DNA from: Propionibacteriaceae bacterium UBA5174 | GTDB lineage: Bacteria > Actinomycetota > Actinomycetes > Propionibacteriales > Propionibacteriaceae | Reading direction: 5' to 3' | Length of the DNA stretch: 16,139 bases | Assembly: GCA_002413345.1 (NCBI GenBank) | Contig: DHWU01000009.1 | Coordinates: 49,173-65,311 of the forward strand | Shown here: in pieces, positions 6,862 through 14,038 of the stretch | Numbering within the stretch: position 1 is the first letter of the stretch | How the letters are laid out: every line of letters begins with the position of its first letter | Made by a program: the position numbers and the translations under genes | The notes under the pieces: generated by a model | The model's input: the letters and a program-made list of their open reading frames with translations, nothing else | What the model was told of the DNA's origin: nothing | Database searches by the model: none

Positions 6862-8346
6862 ATGAGTACCGACACCGAACCTGTGGCCATATCCGGAGTC
6901 ACCTACCAACGAGCCGAGGACGGCTACTTCGACAAACGCAAACTGCAGCGCACCGCAGGCTTTTGGGGTCTTTGGGCAATGGGCGTGGCTGCGGTCATTT
7001 CCGGCGATTTCTCCGGCTGGAACGGCGGCATCGCTGCGGCTGGCTGGGGTGGTTTCGCCATTGCCGCCCTGATCGTGGTGCTGATGTATGTGCTGATGGT
7101 CGAATCGATCTCAGAGATGGCTGCTGCCATGCCCCACACCGGCGGCGCCTACTCCTTTGCTCGCGCAGCGATGGGCCCCTGGGGCGGCTTCATCACCGGC
7201 CTGGCCGAGACCATCGAGTATGTGATGACCGCAGCAGTAGTCATTTACTACTCAGGTCAATACGCCGATTCGATCATGAAGACCCTCACCAATGGTTTCA
7301 GCCTGATCGACCTTGGTCTGGCCTGGATTTGGTGGGCAGTGTTGTTCGCACTGTTCGTGCTGCTCAACGCCGCTGGCGCCCACGTTTCGTTCAAGTTTGC
7401 GATTGTGGTCTCGATCATCTCGATCGGAATCTTGGCCCTGTTCTCAGCGATGGCAATCTTCTCCGGCAAGTTCAGCTTCGCTGGCCTGTTCGACATCGTC
7501 CCGGCAGCTGGCGGTTCCGCATTCCTACCCTTGGGTATCGGGGCAGTGCTGTTCGCGATGCCGTTTGCCATGTGGCTGTTCCTTGGCATCGAAGAGTTGC
7601 CACTCGCCGCTGAGGAAGCTCACAACCCCGAAAAGGACATTCCGAAGGCCGGACGCGGCGGGCTACTCACCTTGCTGATCACTGGCGGCTTGGTCGCGAT
7701 TCTCAACCCTGGTGTCCTCGGCGCAACCGCGATCGGCGGGTCCACTGAACCTTTGTTGGCCGGTTTCCGGGCACTCATTGGAGAACAAGGAGCAGCGGTG
7801 CTTTCGGCCTTCGCACTCATCGGTCTACTGGCCAGTGTGCAGGGCATCATGTTCGGCTACGGTCGCAACATGTATTCGCTCTCCCGGGCTGGCTACTACC
7901 CGAAGTTCCTCTCCCTCACCGGCGCTAAGCACACCCCCTACCTGGCTCTCATTGTGGGCGCGGTGATCGGCTTCGCCTCACTGTTCGTAGTGCAGTTTGG
8001 AGGCACTACCGCCGGCTCGGTGGTGCTGAACATCGCCGTTTGGGGTGCGGTGGTTTCTTACCTTTTGCAGATGACCTCCTTCGTGATCTTGCGGGTCAAG
8101 CATCCTGAGGCCAAGCGCCCACATGTGAGCCCCTTCGGTATCGCAGGCGCAGTCGTGGCCGGGCTGATCTCGCTGGCAGTGTTCATCGGCGTGCTACTCA
8201 ACCCGACCTACACCGTGGCTATCTACACCGTGGTGGTGTTGTATGCGCTGGCGCTGATCGTCTTCGCAATCCATGGACGCCATCAGCTGGTGCTCTCCCC
8301 CGAAGAGGAGTACGCGCTCAGCGGGGGCTTGAAGTCTAAGCAGTAG
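6862..8346 (+). CDS. eat: Ethanolamine permease (APC superfamily)
   Basis: The 494-residue protein has about twelve membrane helices and the amino acid-polyamine-organocation fold. The N-terminal FWGLWAMGVAAVISGDFSGWN and the SEMAAAMPHTGGAYSFARAA segment, followed by GFITGLAETIEYVMTAAVV, match the ethanolamine permease subfamily. So does the later IEELPLAAEEAHNPEKDIPK stretch, which is typical of the transporter loop. It should import ethanolamine by proton symport. An AAAGGA site lies upstream of ATG 6862. The gene runs toward eutC and eutB, which encode the enzyme for its substrate, and the two units meet at a shared terminator. It is divergent from the GH1 gene and so has its own promoter. 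Confidence 0.88.
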   Translation: MSTDTEPVAISGVTYQRAEDGYFDKRKLQRTAGFWGLWAMGVAAVISGDFSGWNGGIAAAGWGGFAIAALIVVLMYVLMVESISEMAAAMPHTGGAYSFARAAMGPWGGFITGLAETIEYVMTAAVVIYYSGQYADSIMKTLTNGFSLIDLGLAWIWWAVLFALFVLLNAAGAHVSFKFAIVVSIISIGILALFSAMAIFSGKFSFAGLFDIVPAAGGSAFLPLGIGAVLFAMPFAMWLFLGIEELPLAAEEAHNPEKDIPKAGRGGLLTLLITGGLVAILNPGVLGATAIGGSTEPLLAGFRALIGEQGAAVLSAFALIGLLASVQGIMFGYGRNMYSLSRAGYYPKFLSLTGAKHTPYLALIVGAVIGFASLFVVQFGGTTAGSVVLNIAVWGAVVSYLLQMTSFVILRVKHPEAKRPHVSPFGIAGAVVAGLISLAVFIGVLLNPTYTVAIYTVVVLYALALIVFAIHGRHQLVLSPEEEYALSGGLKSKQ

Positions 8347-8362
8347 CCTCGGGCAGAACTAG

Positions 8363-8400
8363 CAGCGGTGGCGCACCCCAAAAGTGGTGCGCCACCGCTG
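8363..8400. terminator. Strong hairpin between the convergent permease and eutBC units
   Basis: CAGCGGTGGCGCACC (8363-8377) is followed by an 8-nt loop and its exact reverse complement (8386-8400), a perfect 15-bp stem. It starts 17 nt after the permease stop. A short T-containing tail (TTGCATTCT) follows on the plus strand and no T-run on the minus strand, so it mainly ends the permease transcript and may also block eutC read-through. Confidence 0.85.
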
Positions 8401-8481
8401 TTGCATTCTGACTTGGCCAGGCCCCGAGCCCACTTAGAGATTGCCCGCGAGCGCTACCCCATCGCTTTTGATGCGAAAACC

Positions 8482-9252
8482 TCAGTCGAGCGAATCCTTG
8501 ATCTCACCCATGCCCGAAGTGTCCTTCAAATCCACTCCCGAGCGACCCAATTCCTGGGCACCACGCAACAGGTTCACCGCGGTAGCAGCTGCTGCGGCAT
8601 AGCCCAACCCCTGCGGCGGATGAATATTGGAGATGCAGTTGCGTTCGGCGTCGGTGCGTCCCGGGATCGGATTGTGAGTCAGATAGACGCCCAGGCTGTC
8701 GGCCACCGAAAGCCCTGGCCGCTCCCCGATCAGGACGAACACCGTACCCACACCCATCGCCTGGCCGATCTGGTCACCGGCAGCTACCCGCGCCTGAGTG
8801 ATCACCACTGGTGGAGCCACCCTGAGTTCTGGGTCCAACGCCGCAACCAACGCCCTCAGCGTGGCCACGGCGTGCTCCGCTACTGCCTTCGACGACAATC
8901 CGTCGGCGATCACGAAGCCCACATCCCAACCATCGTTGGGCAGCCCGTCCAGCGAGGCAGGTAGGCGTCCCAGATCGGGGCGGCGCAGATAGGTGCTTCG
9001 ATCCCCGGCCTGACTGGTCAGCACAATCGGCGTCCCAAGGCCCAGCCCGGCAAGCCCGGAAAGCAGCGCGTCCACATCTAGGGGCAGATGCACGGCGTCT
9101 CGGGCCACGGCCAGGGACGCCTGCAATTCCAGCACCGCGGCAGTAGGCAAGCTCATTCCGGCCCGGCCCAAACCAATCCGGGCTTGGGTGGTGGTGCGCA
9201 ATGGGGCCCACGGATCAGGGTTGCGACCCGAACCTGGCGCCAAGGTGCTCAT
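8482..9252 (-). CDS. eutC: Ethanolamine ammonia-lyase small subunit
   Basis: The 256-residue protein is the light chain of adenosylcobalamin-dependent ethanolamine ammonia-lyase, which converts ethanolamine to acetaldehyde and ammonia. The C-terminal half holds the conserved block LIGERPGLSVADSLGVYLTH, then GRTDAERNCISNIHPPQGL and Tyr/Ala-rich helix. This region helps to bind cobalamin. It is a little shorter than the E. coli chain (about 295 residues), mostly at the N-terminus. Its ATG overlaps the eutB stop by 4 nt (ATGA), so the two chains are translationally coupled, as expected for a complex with fixed stoichiometry. No activating EutA follows in the window; downstream there is only the terminator shared with the permease. 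Confidence 0.93.
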   Translation of the reverse strand: MSTLAPGSGRNPDPWAPLRTTTQARIGLGRAGMSLPTAAVLELQASLAVARDAVHLPLDVDALLSGLAGLGLGTPIVLTSQAGDRSTYLRRPDLGRLPASLDGLPNDGWDVGFVIADGLSSKAVAEHAVATLRALVAALDPELRVAPPVVITQARVAAGDQIGQAMGVGTVFVLIGERPGLSVADSLGVYLTHNPIPGRTDAERNCISNIHPPQGLGYAAAAATAVNLLRGAQELGRSGVDLKDTSGMGEIKDSLD

Positions 9253-10661
9253 GATGCCGCCCCGGCCAGCGCCCGCAACCGCGACGCCCCCAACTCCAGG
9301 CCACGCACCGTGCCGTAAGCATCGGCGATACCTTGCCGCTTCAACCAGGCCTCGAATTCTGGGGCTGGCTTCAAGCCCATGGCATGCCGAATCACCAACG
9401 CGTCGTGATACGACAACGACTGGTAGCCCAGCATCACGTCGTCGGCGCCAGGCACAGTGATTACGAAGTTCACGCCGGCAGCGGCCAGCACTGTGAGCAG
9501 GGTGTCCAGATCGTCAAAATCGGCTTCGGCATGGTTGGTGTAGCAGACGTCCACCCCCATCGGCAGGCCGAGCAACTTGCCGCAGAAGTGATCTTCCAAG
9601 CCCGCCCGAATGATCTGCTTGCCGTCGTAGAGGTATTCCGGACCGATGAAACCAACCACCGTGTTAACCAACAATGGCGAGAATTCCCTAGCCAACCCGT
9701 AAGCCCGGGCTTCCAAGGTCTGCTGGTCAACTGGACGGCCACCAGCCCCGAGGTTCGCTCCCGCACTCAAGGACGAACCCTGCCCGGTCTCGAAGTACAT
9801 GACGTTATTTCCTACGGTGCCCCGGCCCAGCGATTGTCCTGCCGCCAGACCTTCGCGGAGCATGGCGAGGTCTACCCCGAAGGAGGTGTTGGTGCCCTGG
9901 GTACCACCGATCGATTGGAAAACCAGATCCACCGGTGCTCCGGCTTCGATCAGCCCGATGGTGGTGCTGAGGTGGCTAAGCACGCACGACTGCATCGGAA
10001 TGTCGTAGGCCTGGCGAACCTCGTCGAGCAAGCCGAGCAAGTCAGCACTGGCTTGAGGCGAATCCCCGGCCGGATTGATCCCCACCACGGCGTCACCTTG
10101 CCCCAGCAGCAGCCCGTCCAACAGGGACGCTGCGACCCCGCGCAAGTCGTCGGTGGGGTGATTTGGTTGCAGCCGGGTGGCCAGGCGTCCGCTCAGACCG
10201 AGGGTGGTGCGAAAAGCGGTGACCACCCGGCAGGCTTTGCCGACAGCGATCAGATCCGAGTTGCGCATGATCTTGCTCACCGCCGCAGCCATCTCGGGAG
10301 TGATGCCTGGAGCCACCGCAGCTAGCGTCGTTGAAGCGTCGGGACGGGCCGCGATTTCCAGCAGCCAGTCGCGAAAACCACCCACGCTCAAATGCGAAAT
10401 GGGTTCGAAAGCATCGGCCGAATGTGAATCCAGAATCAGCCGGGTGACCTCGTCACTTTCGTAAGGCACGATCGCTTCGTTGAGGAAGGTGGTCAGGTCA
10501 ACCTCGGCCAGGGCGGCTTGCGCCGCCGCCCGCTCAGTCTCGCAACTAGCTGCGCAACCGGCAAGTTCGTCACCGGAGCGCTTCGGGCTGGCCTTGCCCA
10601 GCAGCTCAACCAATGAGTTGAACTGGTAGCTGTGTCCATTAACCACTTGGGTGGCGATCAT
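9249..10661 (-). CDS. eutB: Ethanolamine ammonia-lyase large subunit
   Basis: The 470-residue protein is the catalytic TIM-barrel chain of ethanolamine ammonia-lyase. Recognisable blocks include GDAVVGINPAGDS, LSHLSTTIGLIEAGAPVDLV, FQSIGGTQGTN, VMYFETGQGSSLSAGAN, the GVDVCYTNHAEAD segment and DDVMLGYQSLSYHDALVIR near the C-terminus. Length agrees with the family (about 450-460). A GTG-started frame reaches 10709, but AAGGAG lies a few nt before ATG 10661, so the shorter start is used. The start codon lies inside a perfect 9-bp inverted repeat (10653-10694). No cobalamin riboswitch fold could be recognised in the 138 nt upstream. With eutC and the convergent permease it forms a minimal ethanolamine utilisation set without microcompartment genes. 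Confidence 0.95.
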   Translation of the reverse strand: MIATQVVNGHSYQFNSLVELLGKASPKRSGDELAGCAASCETERAAAQAALAEVDLTTFLNEAIVPYESDEVTRLILDSHSADAFEPISHLSVGGFRDWLLEIAARPDASTTLAAVAPGITPEMAAAVSKIMRNSDLIAVGKACRVVTAFRTTLGLSGRLATRLQPNHPTDDLRGVAASLLDGLLLGQGDAVVGINPAGDSPQASADLLGLLDEVRQAYDIPMQSCVLSHLSTTIGLIEAGAPVDLVFQSIGGTQGTNTSFGVDLAMLREGLAAGQSLGRGTVGNNVMYFETGQGSSLSAGANLGAGGRPVDQQTLEARAYGLAREFSPLLVNTVVGFIGPEYLYDGKQIIRAGLEDHFCGKLLGLPMGVDVCYTNHAEADFDDLDTLLTVLAAAGVNFVITVPGADDVMLGYQSLSYHDALVIRHAMGLKPAPEFEAWLKRQGIADAYGTVRGLELGASRLRALAGAAS

Positions 10662-10694
10662 GGCGCTCCTTCCCGATGAACCCCAATGATCGCC
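10653..10694 (-). promoter_or_regulatory. Inverted repeat burying the eutB start codon
   Basis: In the eutB mRNA, GGCGATCAT (10694-10686) is the exact complement of ATGATCGCC (10661-10653), the start codon plus the next two codons. The 24-nt loop contains the SD AAGGAG. Folding would block initiation, so this could tune or switch EutB synthesis. The pairing is seen directly; a regulatory role is inference. Confidence 0.5.
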
Positions 10695-10764
10695 GTTGGT
10701 TGTTAGCACCTGGTTAAGGAGTGATTTCGCTGCCGATAAACCGGGTCGCCCTCAGCGGACCTTG

Positions 10765-10794
10765 GATTCTCGACCAGTCTGTCATGAGAGAATC
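10765..10794 (+). promoter_or_regulatory. 7-bp dyad immediately upstream of the MFS gene
   Basis: GATTCTC (10765-10771) and GAGAATC (10788-10794) are exact inverted complements with a 16-nt gap, ending 5 nt before ATG 10800. The right arm overlaps the only purine-rich SD-like stretch (GAGAGAA). It may be an operator or a translation-limiting hairpin. A 7-bp match of this spacing can occur by chance. Confidence 0.3.
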
Positions 10795-10799
10795 GTCCG

Positions 10800-12008
10800 A
10801 TGCGCGCCTACCGGGAGATCCTCAGTCTTCCCGGTGCGCTTCGGTTTTGCGCGGCTGGGCTTTTGGCCCGCTCGGGCGGGGCCATGATGAGCCTGGGCCT
10901 GGTGTTGATGGTGTCGGCGTTGTATGACAGTTACGCCTTGGCCGGCGCTTTGACGGCGGCCACCAGCGTCGCCTGGGCGCTAGGCACTGCGGCCTTGTCC
11001 AACCTGGTGGATCGCTTTGGACAGCGTCGGGTGATGTATCCCGCGGCGTTCATTTCCGCGTCAGCTTTGTCGATCACGGTGCTGCTCGCAGTGTTCGGGC
11101 TACCGGCTTGGACGCTGTTCTTGCCAGCGATCGTCAGCGGGGCCAGCGGAGGTGCCCCCGGCGCCCTGGTCCGAGCACGTTGGGATCATCTGCTCCGCGA
11201 TCCAGCGCAACTCCACACCGCTTTTGCCCTTGAATCCACTTTGGACGAGCTCACCTTCGTGATCGGGCCGATCTTGGCCACTGCCTTAGCCACCGGCATC
11301 CACCCGGCGGCGGGCTTGGTCGCGCCCATCGTATTGTCGCTATTGGGCGCCAGCCTGTTCTACTCCCAGCGAGCAACCGAGCCACCGGTCCACCCCCGAC
11401 CTCAGGTGGACGGCAAGCCTGCTGTCCGAGTTCCGGTGCTACTGGTTCCAGGAATCGGCTTCGTCGTGTTGGTCAACCTGCTGGTCGGCGCCATGTTCGG
11501 GGCTACCGATGTGAGCGTGGTGGCCGCGGCCACCAGCTGGGACGCCCGCAGCGCGTCGGGGATCGTGCTCGGATTGTTCTCGCTGGCATCGGCCAGCGCG
11601 GGCTTCTATTACGGCTCGCGGAGTTGGGGGTCGTCGCTGCGCAACCGATTCTTGATCGGCGTGCTAACCATGGCCGTGGCCGCAGCAGGCATGCTCTTGG
11701 TCAACTCAGTGGCCCTATTAGCCCTAGTCGGAATCCTGTTCGGCGCCACGGTGGCACCTACTCTGATCAACGGCAACTCGATCCTGGGACGCTTGGCCCC
11801 AGCCGGGCGACTAACCGAAGTCCTGGCCTGGATGAGCACCGGCATCGGGATTGGTGCCTCAATCGGCGCGAGCGCCTCGGGATACCTGATCGATGCCGCT
11901 GGCTACCACGCGGGTTTCACTGCGGTGGCGATCTTTGGCGCCACCGCAGCAGTGATCGCGATCGGCGCGGTGCCACTGCTGAAACCAGCTGGACGCACCA
12001 ACACCTAA
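10800..12008 (+). CDS. MFS transporter of unknown substrate
   Basis: The 402-residue protein is hydrophobic throughout, with about twelve helices in two halves joined by a polar linker (roughly residues 185-210, with PPVHPRPQVDGKP). It carries an MFS loop 2-3 variant LSNLVDRFGQRRVMYP after the second helix. The opening MRAYREILSLPGALRFCAAG is, from memory, a recurrent opening of actinobacterial MFS exporters of unknown function. No substrate-specific motif is visible. It stands alone on the plus strand between two minus-strand operons, divergent from eutB with a 138-nt gap. The SD is weak (GAGAGAA). A link to ethanolamine metabolism is possible by position only. Confidence 0.85.
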   Translation: MRAYREILSLPGALRFCAAGLLARSGGAMMSLGLVLMVSALYDSYALAGALTAATSVAWALGTAALSNLVDRFGQRRVMYPAAFISASALSITVLLAVFGLPAWTLFLPAIVSGASGGAPGALVRARWDHLLRDPAQLHTAFALESTLDELTFVIGPILATALATGIHPAAGLVAPIVLSLLGASLFYSQRATEPPVHPRPQVDGKPAVRVPVLLVPGIGFVVLVNLLVGAMFGATDVSVVAAATSWDARSASGIVLGLFSLASASAGFYYGSRSWGSSLRNRFLIGVLTMAVAAAGMLLVNSVALLALVGILFGATVAPTLINGNSILGRLAPAGRLTEVLAWMSTGIGIGASIGASASGYLIDAAGYHAGFTAVAIFGATAAVIAIGAVPLLKPAGRTNT

Positions 12009-12013
12009 CCAGG

Positions 12014-12124
12014 TCAGGTCACGGCGTGGAACGCCTGATCCAGATCCCACAGCAAGTCATCGTCCGGTTCGAAGTCGGCGAACTTGCCGCTACCAGTCGC
12101 TGACCGATGCCCTGAGACAGTCAT
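12014..12124 (-). CDS. Possible small gene: 36-residue acidic protein, or relic of a longer gene
   Basis: An open frame begins at ATG 12124 and stops at 12014. The second half reads FADFEPDDDLLWDLDQAFHA, an acidic amphipathic stretch, and about five sixths of its third codon positions are G or C, as in neighbouring genes. The ending vaguely resembles the C-terminal helix of PLP-dependent sulfhydrylases (DLxxDLDQAL), so it may be a gene relic instead. It lies 55 nt after the ferredoxin on the same strand and could close that operon. There is no clear SD, and the ATG sits in the 3' arm of a 9-bp hairpin. The unit is unrecognised; coding status is uncertain. Confidence 0.3.
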   Translation of the reverse strand: MTVSGHRSATGSGKFADFEPDDDLLWDLDQAFHAVT

Positions 12125-12160
12125 AGGCTCGCGCCGTGACAACCACGACGAGAGCCTATG
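12122..12160. terminator. Hairpin between the MFS gene and the ferredoxin operon
   Basis: CATAGGCTC (12122-12130) and GAGCCTATG (12152-12160) are perfect complements. CGTG (12135-12138) and CACG (12144-12147) add an inner stem with a 5-nt loop. It lies 20 nt past the ferredoxin stop on the minus strand and 113 nt past the MFS stop on the plus strand, where GCAGGTTTAAT follows. It probably ends one or both convergent transcripts. It also covers the ATG of the possible small gene. Confidence 0.55.
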
Positions 12161-12179
12161 CAGGTTTAATAGCTGCCGA

Positions 12180-12380
12180 TCAGCGCAGATAAAGCGCCCT
12201 TGCCGGGCAGAGTTTTATCGCCGTGGCAGCAGCGCCCGATTCCACCTGATCGGCGATGATGATCGGATAACCCCACTCATCTAGGGTGATCGCCGCAGGC
12301 AGGGTTTGAGCGCAGATTCCGTGGCCTGTGCAGGCCACTCGGTCAATTCCCAACCGGACTTTCTCTGGCCCTTCAGACAT
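12180..12380 (-). CDS. Single-cluster ferredoxin, [3Fe-4S] or His-containing [4Fe-4S] type
   Basis: The 66-residue protein carries C17-TG-H20-GI-C23 and C58-P, the pattern of small actinobacterial ferredoxins in which the middle Cys of CxxCxxC is replaced. Such proteins hold a [3Fe-4S] cluster, or a [4Fe-4S] cluster with an unusual ligand, and often serve P450s or flavoproteins. Its start overlaps the stop of the NuoF-like gene by 8 nt (ATGTCTGA), with AAGGGG upstream inside that gene, so the proteins are made together. A longer frame from 12398 would give six extra residues but has no separate SD. It likely exchanges electrons with the NuoF-like flavoprotein, supplementing the defective cluster site there. 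Confidence 0.88.
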   Translation of the reverse strand: MSEGPEKVRLGIDRVACTGHGICAQTLPAAITLDEWGYPIIIADQVESGAAATAIKLCPARALYLR

Positions 12381-13470
12381 TTGCGCCCACCCCTTCATTG
12401 AGATTGATCAGCCGGGTCGGCTCGGTCGCCGCAGTGGTGCCTAGCACTCGCATGGCCGAACGGACGAAGCGAGCCACCCCATCGGGGTGATGGCAGGCAC
12501 CGCGACCACCAAACTGATCCAACAGCAGGTTCAGCTGGGAGCGCCGCTCCCGACTAGGGTTCTGGCCGAATCTCGACCATTCCCGAGCTAGTGCGGGCAG
12601 ACCGAACATGCAGGGCCCACATTGCCCAGCCGATTCACCAGCGCCGTACTCGATCATCTTGGTGGCGAACTCGAGCGGATCCTCATGTGGATTCCAGACG
12701 CTGACGATGCCAGGACCCATCGAGCCCCCGTATTGCTTCATCCCTGGGGTGTCCCACACCACCGTGCGGGCCTCGTCAGCGGTCAACAAGACGCCACCAA
12801 GCCCGCCAACCCCGACATGTTCAACACTTGGGTTGAGCCCGCCGGCCATCTGCAATATCTCGATCAGTGGCGTTCCCGCGGCCGCTTCATAGACCCCAAC
12901 TCGCCGAACGTAGCCGCCTACCGCGATCAGGCGTGGGCCAGGCTCGACCTCGGTCCCAAATGACCGAAACCAGCCCGCGCCGTTGGCGCTGATCTGACTG
13001 ATCCGCCACAAAGTCTCAGCGTTGAACACCACCGTGGGCCGAATCCGCTTGCCGCGACTGTCGCGTCCGCCATAGACGAAAGGGCCCCGCTTGGCCAACG
13101 GACGGGCCAGGCCGCCGTGGGCGAGGTTGATCAGCGAAGTCTCTTCCGAAGAGACATAGCGATCTGGCACTTCCAAGACTCGCAACCCGGCCGCTTTCAG
13201 CGCCCGCGCAGCAGCGGAACCTCGATGGGCAGCGTACTTTGCCCGCTTCGCCCCACGTCCGGCGACCAGTTGAACCCCGTCGAGCAACTCAGGAAGATGG
13301 TTTGCCACCACCCACCCATCCTTGGCCGCGCCGAGCTCACCATCACAAACGTTGACGATCAACCCTGCGTGGTTCTCCCGGGCCGCCTTGGCCTTGATCA
13401 CGGCCGGAAAGGCTGCGCCGCCGCGTCCCAGCAAGCCGGCTTCGGTGAGGGAATCGATAATGTCGGTCAT
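12373..13470 (-). CDS. NuoF-like NADH-binding flavoprotein (51-kDa subunit family), short form
   Basis: The 365-residue protein is shorter than NuoF (about 430). It keeps the FMN-site motif LLGRGGAAFP at 13-22, NVCDGELGAAKD at 40-51 (NuoF: NADEGEPGTFKD), YVSSEETSLIN at 105-115, FNAETLWRI near 149-157, an SLBB-like section around 180-225 and the C-terminal cluster domain ESAGQCGPCMFG at 279-290 with Cys326. Complex I subunits have four Cys here; the first is Ala281, leaving Cys284, Cys287 and Cys326. It should accept electrons from NAD(P)H onto FMN and pass them to the ferredoxin or cytochrome b of the operon. Its ATG overlaps the cytochrome stop by 4 nt with AGGAG 5 nt upstream; a GTG two codons earlier is less likely. 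Confidence 0.88.
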   Translation of the reverse strand: MTDIIDSLTEAGLLGRGGAAFPAVIKAKAARENHAGLIVNVCDGELGAAKDGWVVANHLPELLDGVQLVAGRGAKRAKYAAHRGSAAARALKAAGLRVLEVPDRYVSSEETSLINLAHGGLARPLAKRGPFVYGGRDSRGKRIRPTVVFNAETLWRISQISANGAGWFRSFGTEVEPGPRLIAVGGYVRRVGVYEAAAGTPLIEILQMAGGLNPSVEHVGVGGLGGVLLTADEARTVVWDTPGMKQYGGSMGPGIVSVWNPHEDPLEFATKMIEYGAGESAGQCGPCMFGLPALAREWSRFGQNPSRERRSQLNLLLDQFGGRGACHHPDGVARFVRSAMRVLGTTAATEPTRLINLNEGVGANV

Positions 13471-14033
13471 GACCACTCCTGAAGACTGATTTCGGTACGA
13501 CGTTCCTTGTCAGCATGGGTTTTTGCAACCCGCCAGCTGGCGAATAGGCCACCGGTAACCCCGCAGGCCACGGTGATCAGGCGCAACACCGGCTGATCGG
13601 AAGTACCCAAGGTGAAGCCGTGAACCAGAGCCACCACCCACATTCCGTAGCTGGCCCAGTGGATACCCCGCCAATAACGCTCCGGCATCCGGTGCCGCAG
13701 CATGCTGGTCACCACGACGGCCACCAACAGATCGACCCCGATCGCACCAAAGCCAATCAGCAGCGGCTCGTAGCCAGATACGAACGGCAATACCACCGCC
13801 CACCAGCTGATATCGACATAGCCCTCGGCAATGGCGGTAAAAATATGCGCCCCAAGGAACACCAACATGCCTAATGAGAGCCAGCGATGTACCCCCATCA
13901 CCACGGTGGCCGACTCACCATCTGGACGGCGCCGACCGGCGGTGACCACCCCGAGGCAGACCACCAAGGTGAGCAAGACGATGCTCACTACCCCGGTGGC
14001 CCGCGAGAGGTACCAGATCATCTCTGAAGTCAT
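13467..14033 (-). CDS. Ferric-reductase-like membrane cytochrome b
   Basis: The 188-residue protein has about five hydrophobic helices (near residues 11-32, 47-69, 78-108, 123-142 and 150-167). Two histidine pairs, H49/H63 and H125/H138, are spaced as bis-His ligands on paired helices and would hold two b hemes on opposite sides of the membrane, as in the ferric-reductase transmembrane domain family. No flavin or NADPH domain is fused, so the cytosolic donor must be separate, most simply the NuoF-like protein encoded next. SD AGGAG lies 9 nt before ATG 14033; an upstream in-frame start would overlap apbE. It follows apbE by 5 nt. Confidence 0.88.
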   Translation of the reverse strand: MTSEMIWYLSRATGVVSIVLLTLVVCLGVVTAGRRRPDGESATVVMGVHRWLSLGMLVFLGAHIFTAIAEGYVDISWWAVVLPFVSGYEPLLIGFGAIGVDLLVAVVVTSMLRHRMPERYWRGIHWASYGMWVVALVHGFTLGTSDQPVLRLITVACGVTGGLFASWRVAKTHADKERRTEISLQEWS

Positions 14034-14038
14034 CTGAC

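Noticed and set aside
10662..10709. GTG-started N-terminal extension of EutB
   Set aside because: No SD before the GTG, while AAGGAG precedes ATG 10661; the extension is the upstream arm and loop of the hairpin.
10662..10799. Cobalamin riboswitch upstream of eutB
   Set aside because: The gap is only 138 nt and no B12-box-like conserved core could be found; only the start-codon hairpin stands out.
12023..12035. GGCGT/ACGCC mini-hairpin as terminator of the MFS gene
   Set aside because: Only 5 bp with no T-run; the larger stem at 12122-12160 is a better candidate.
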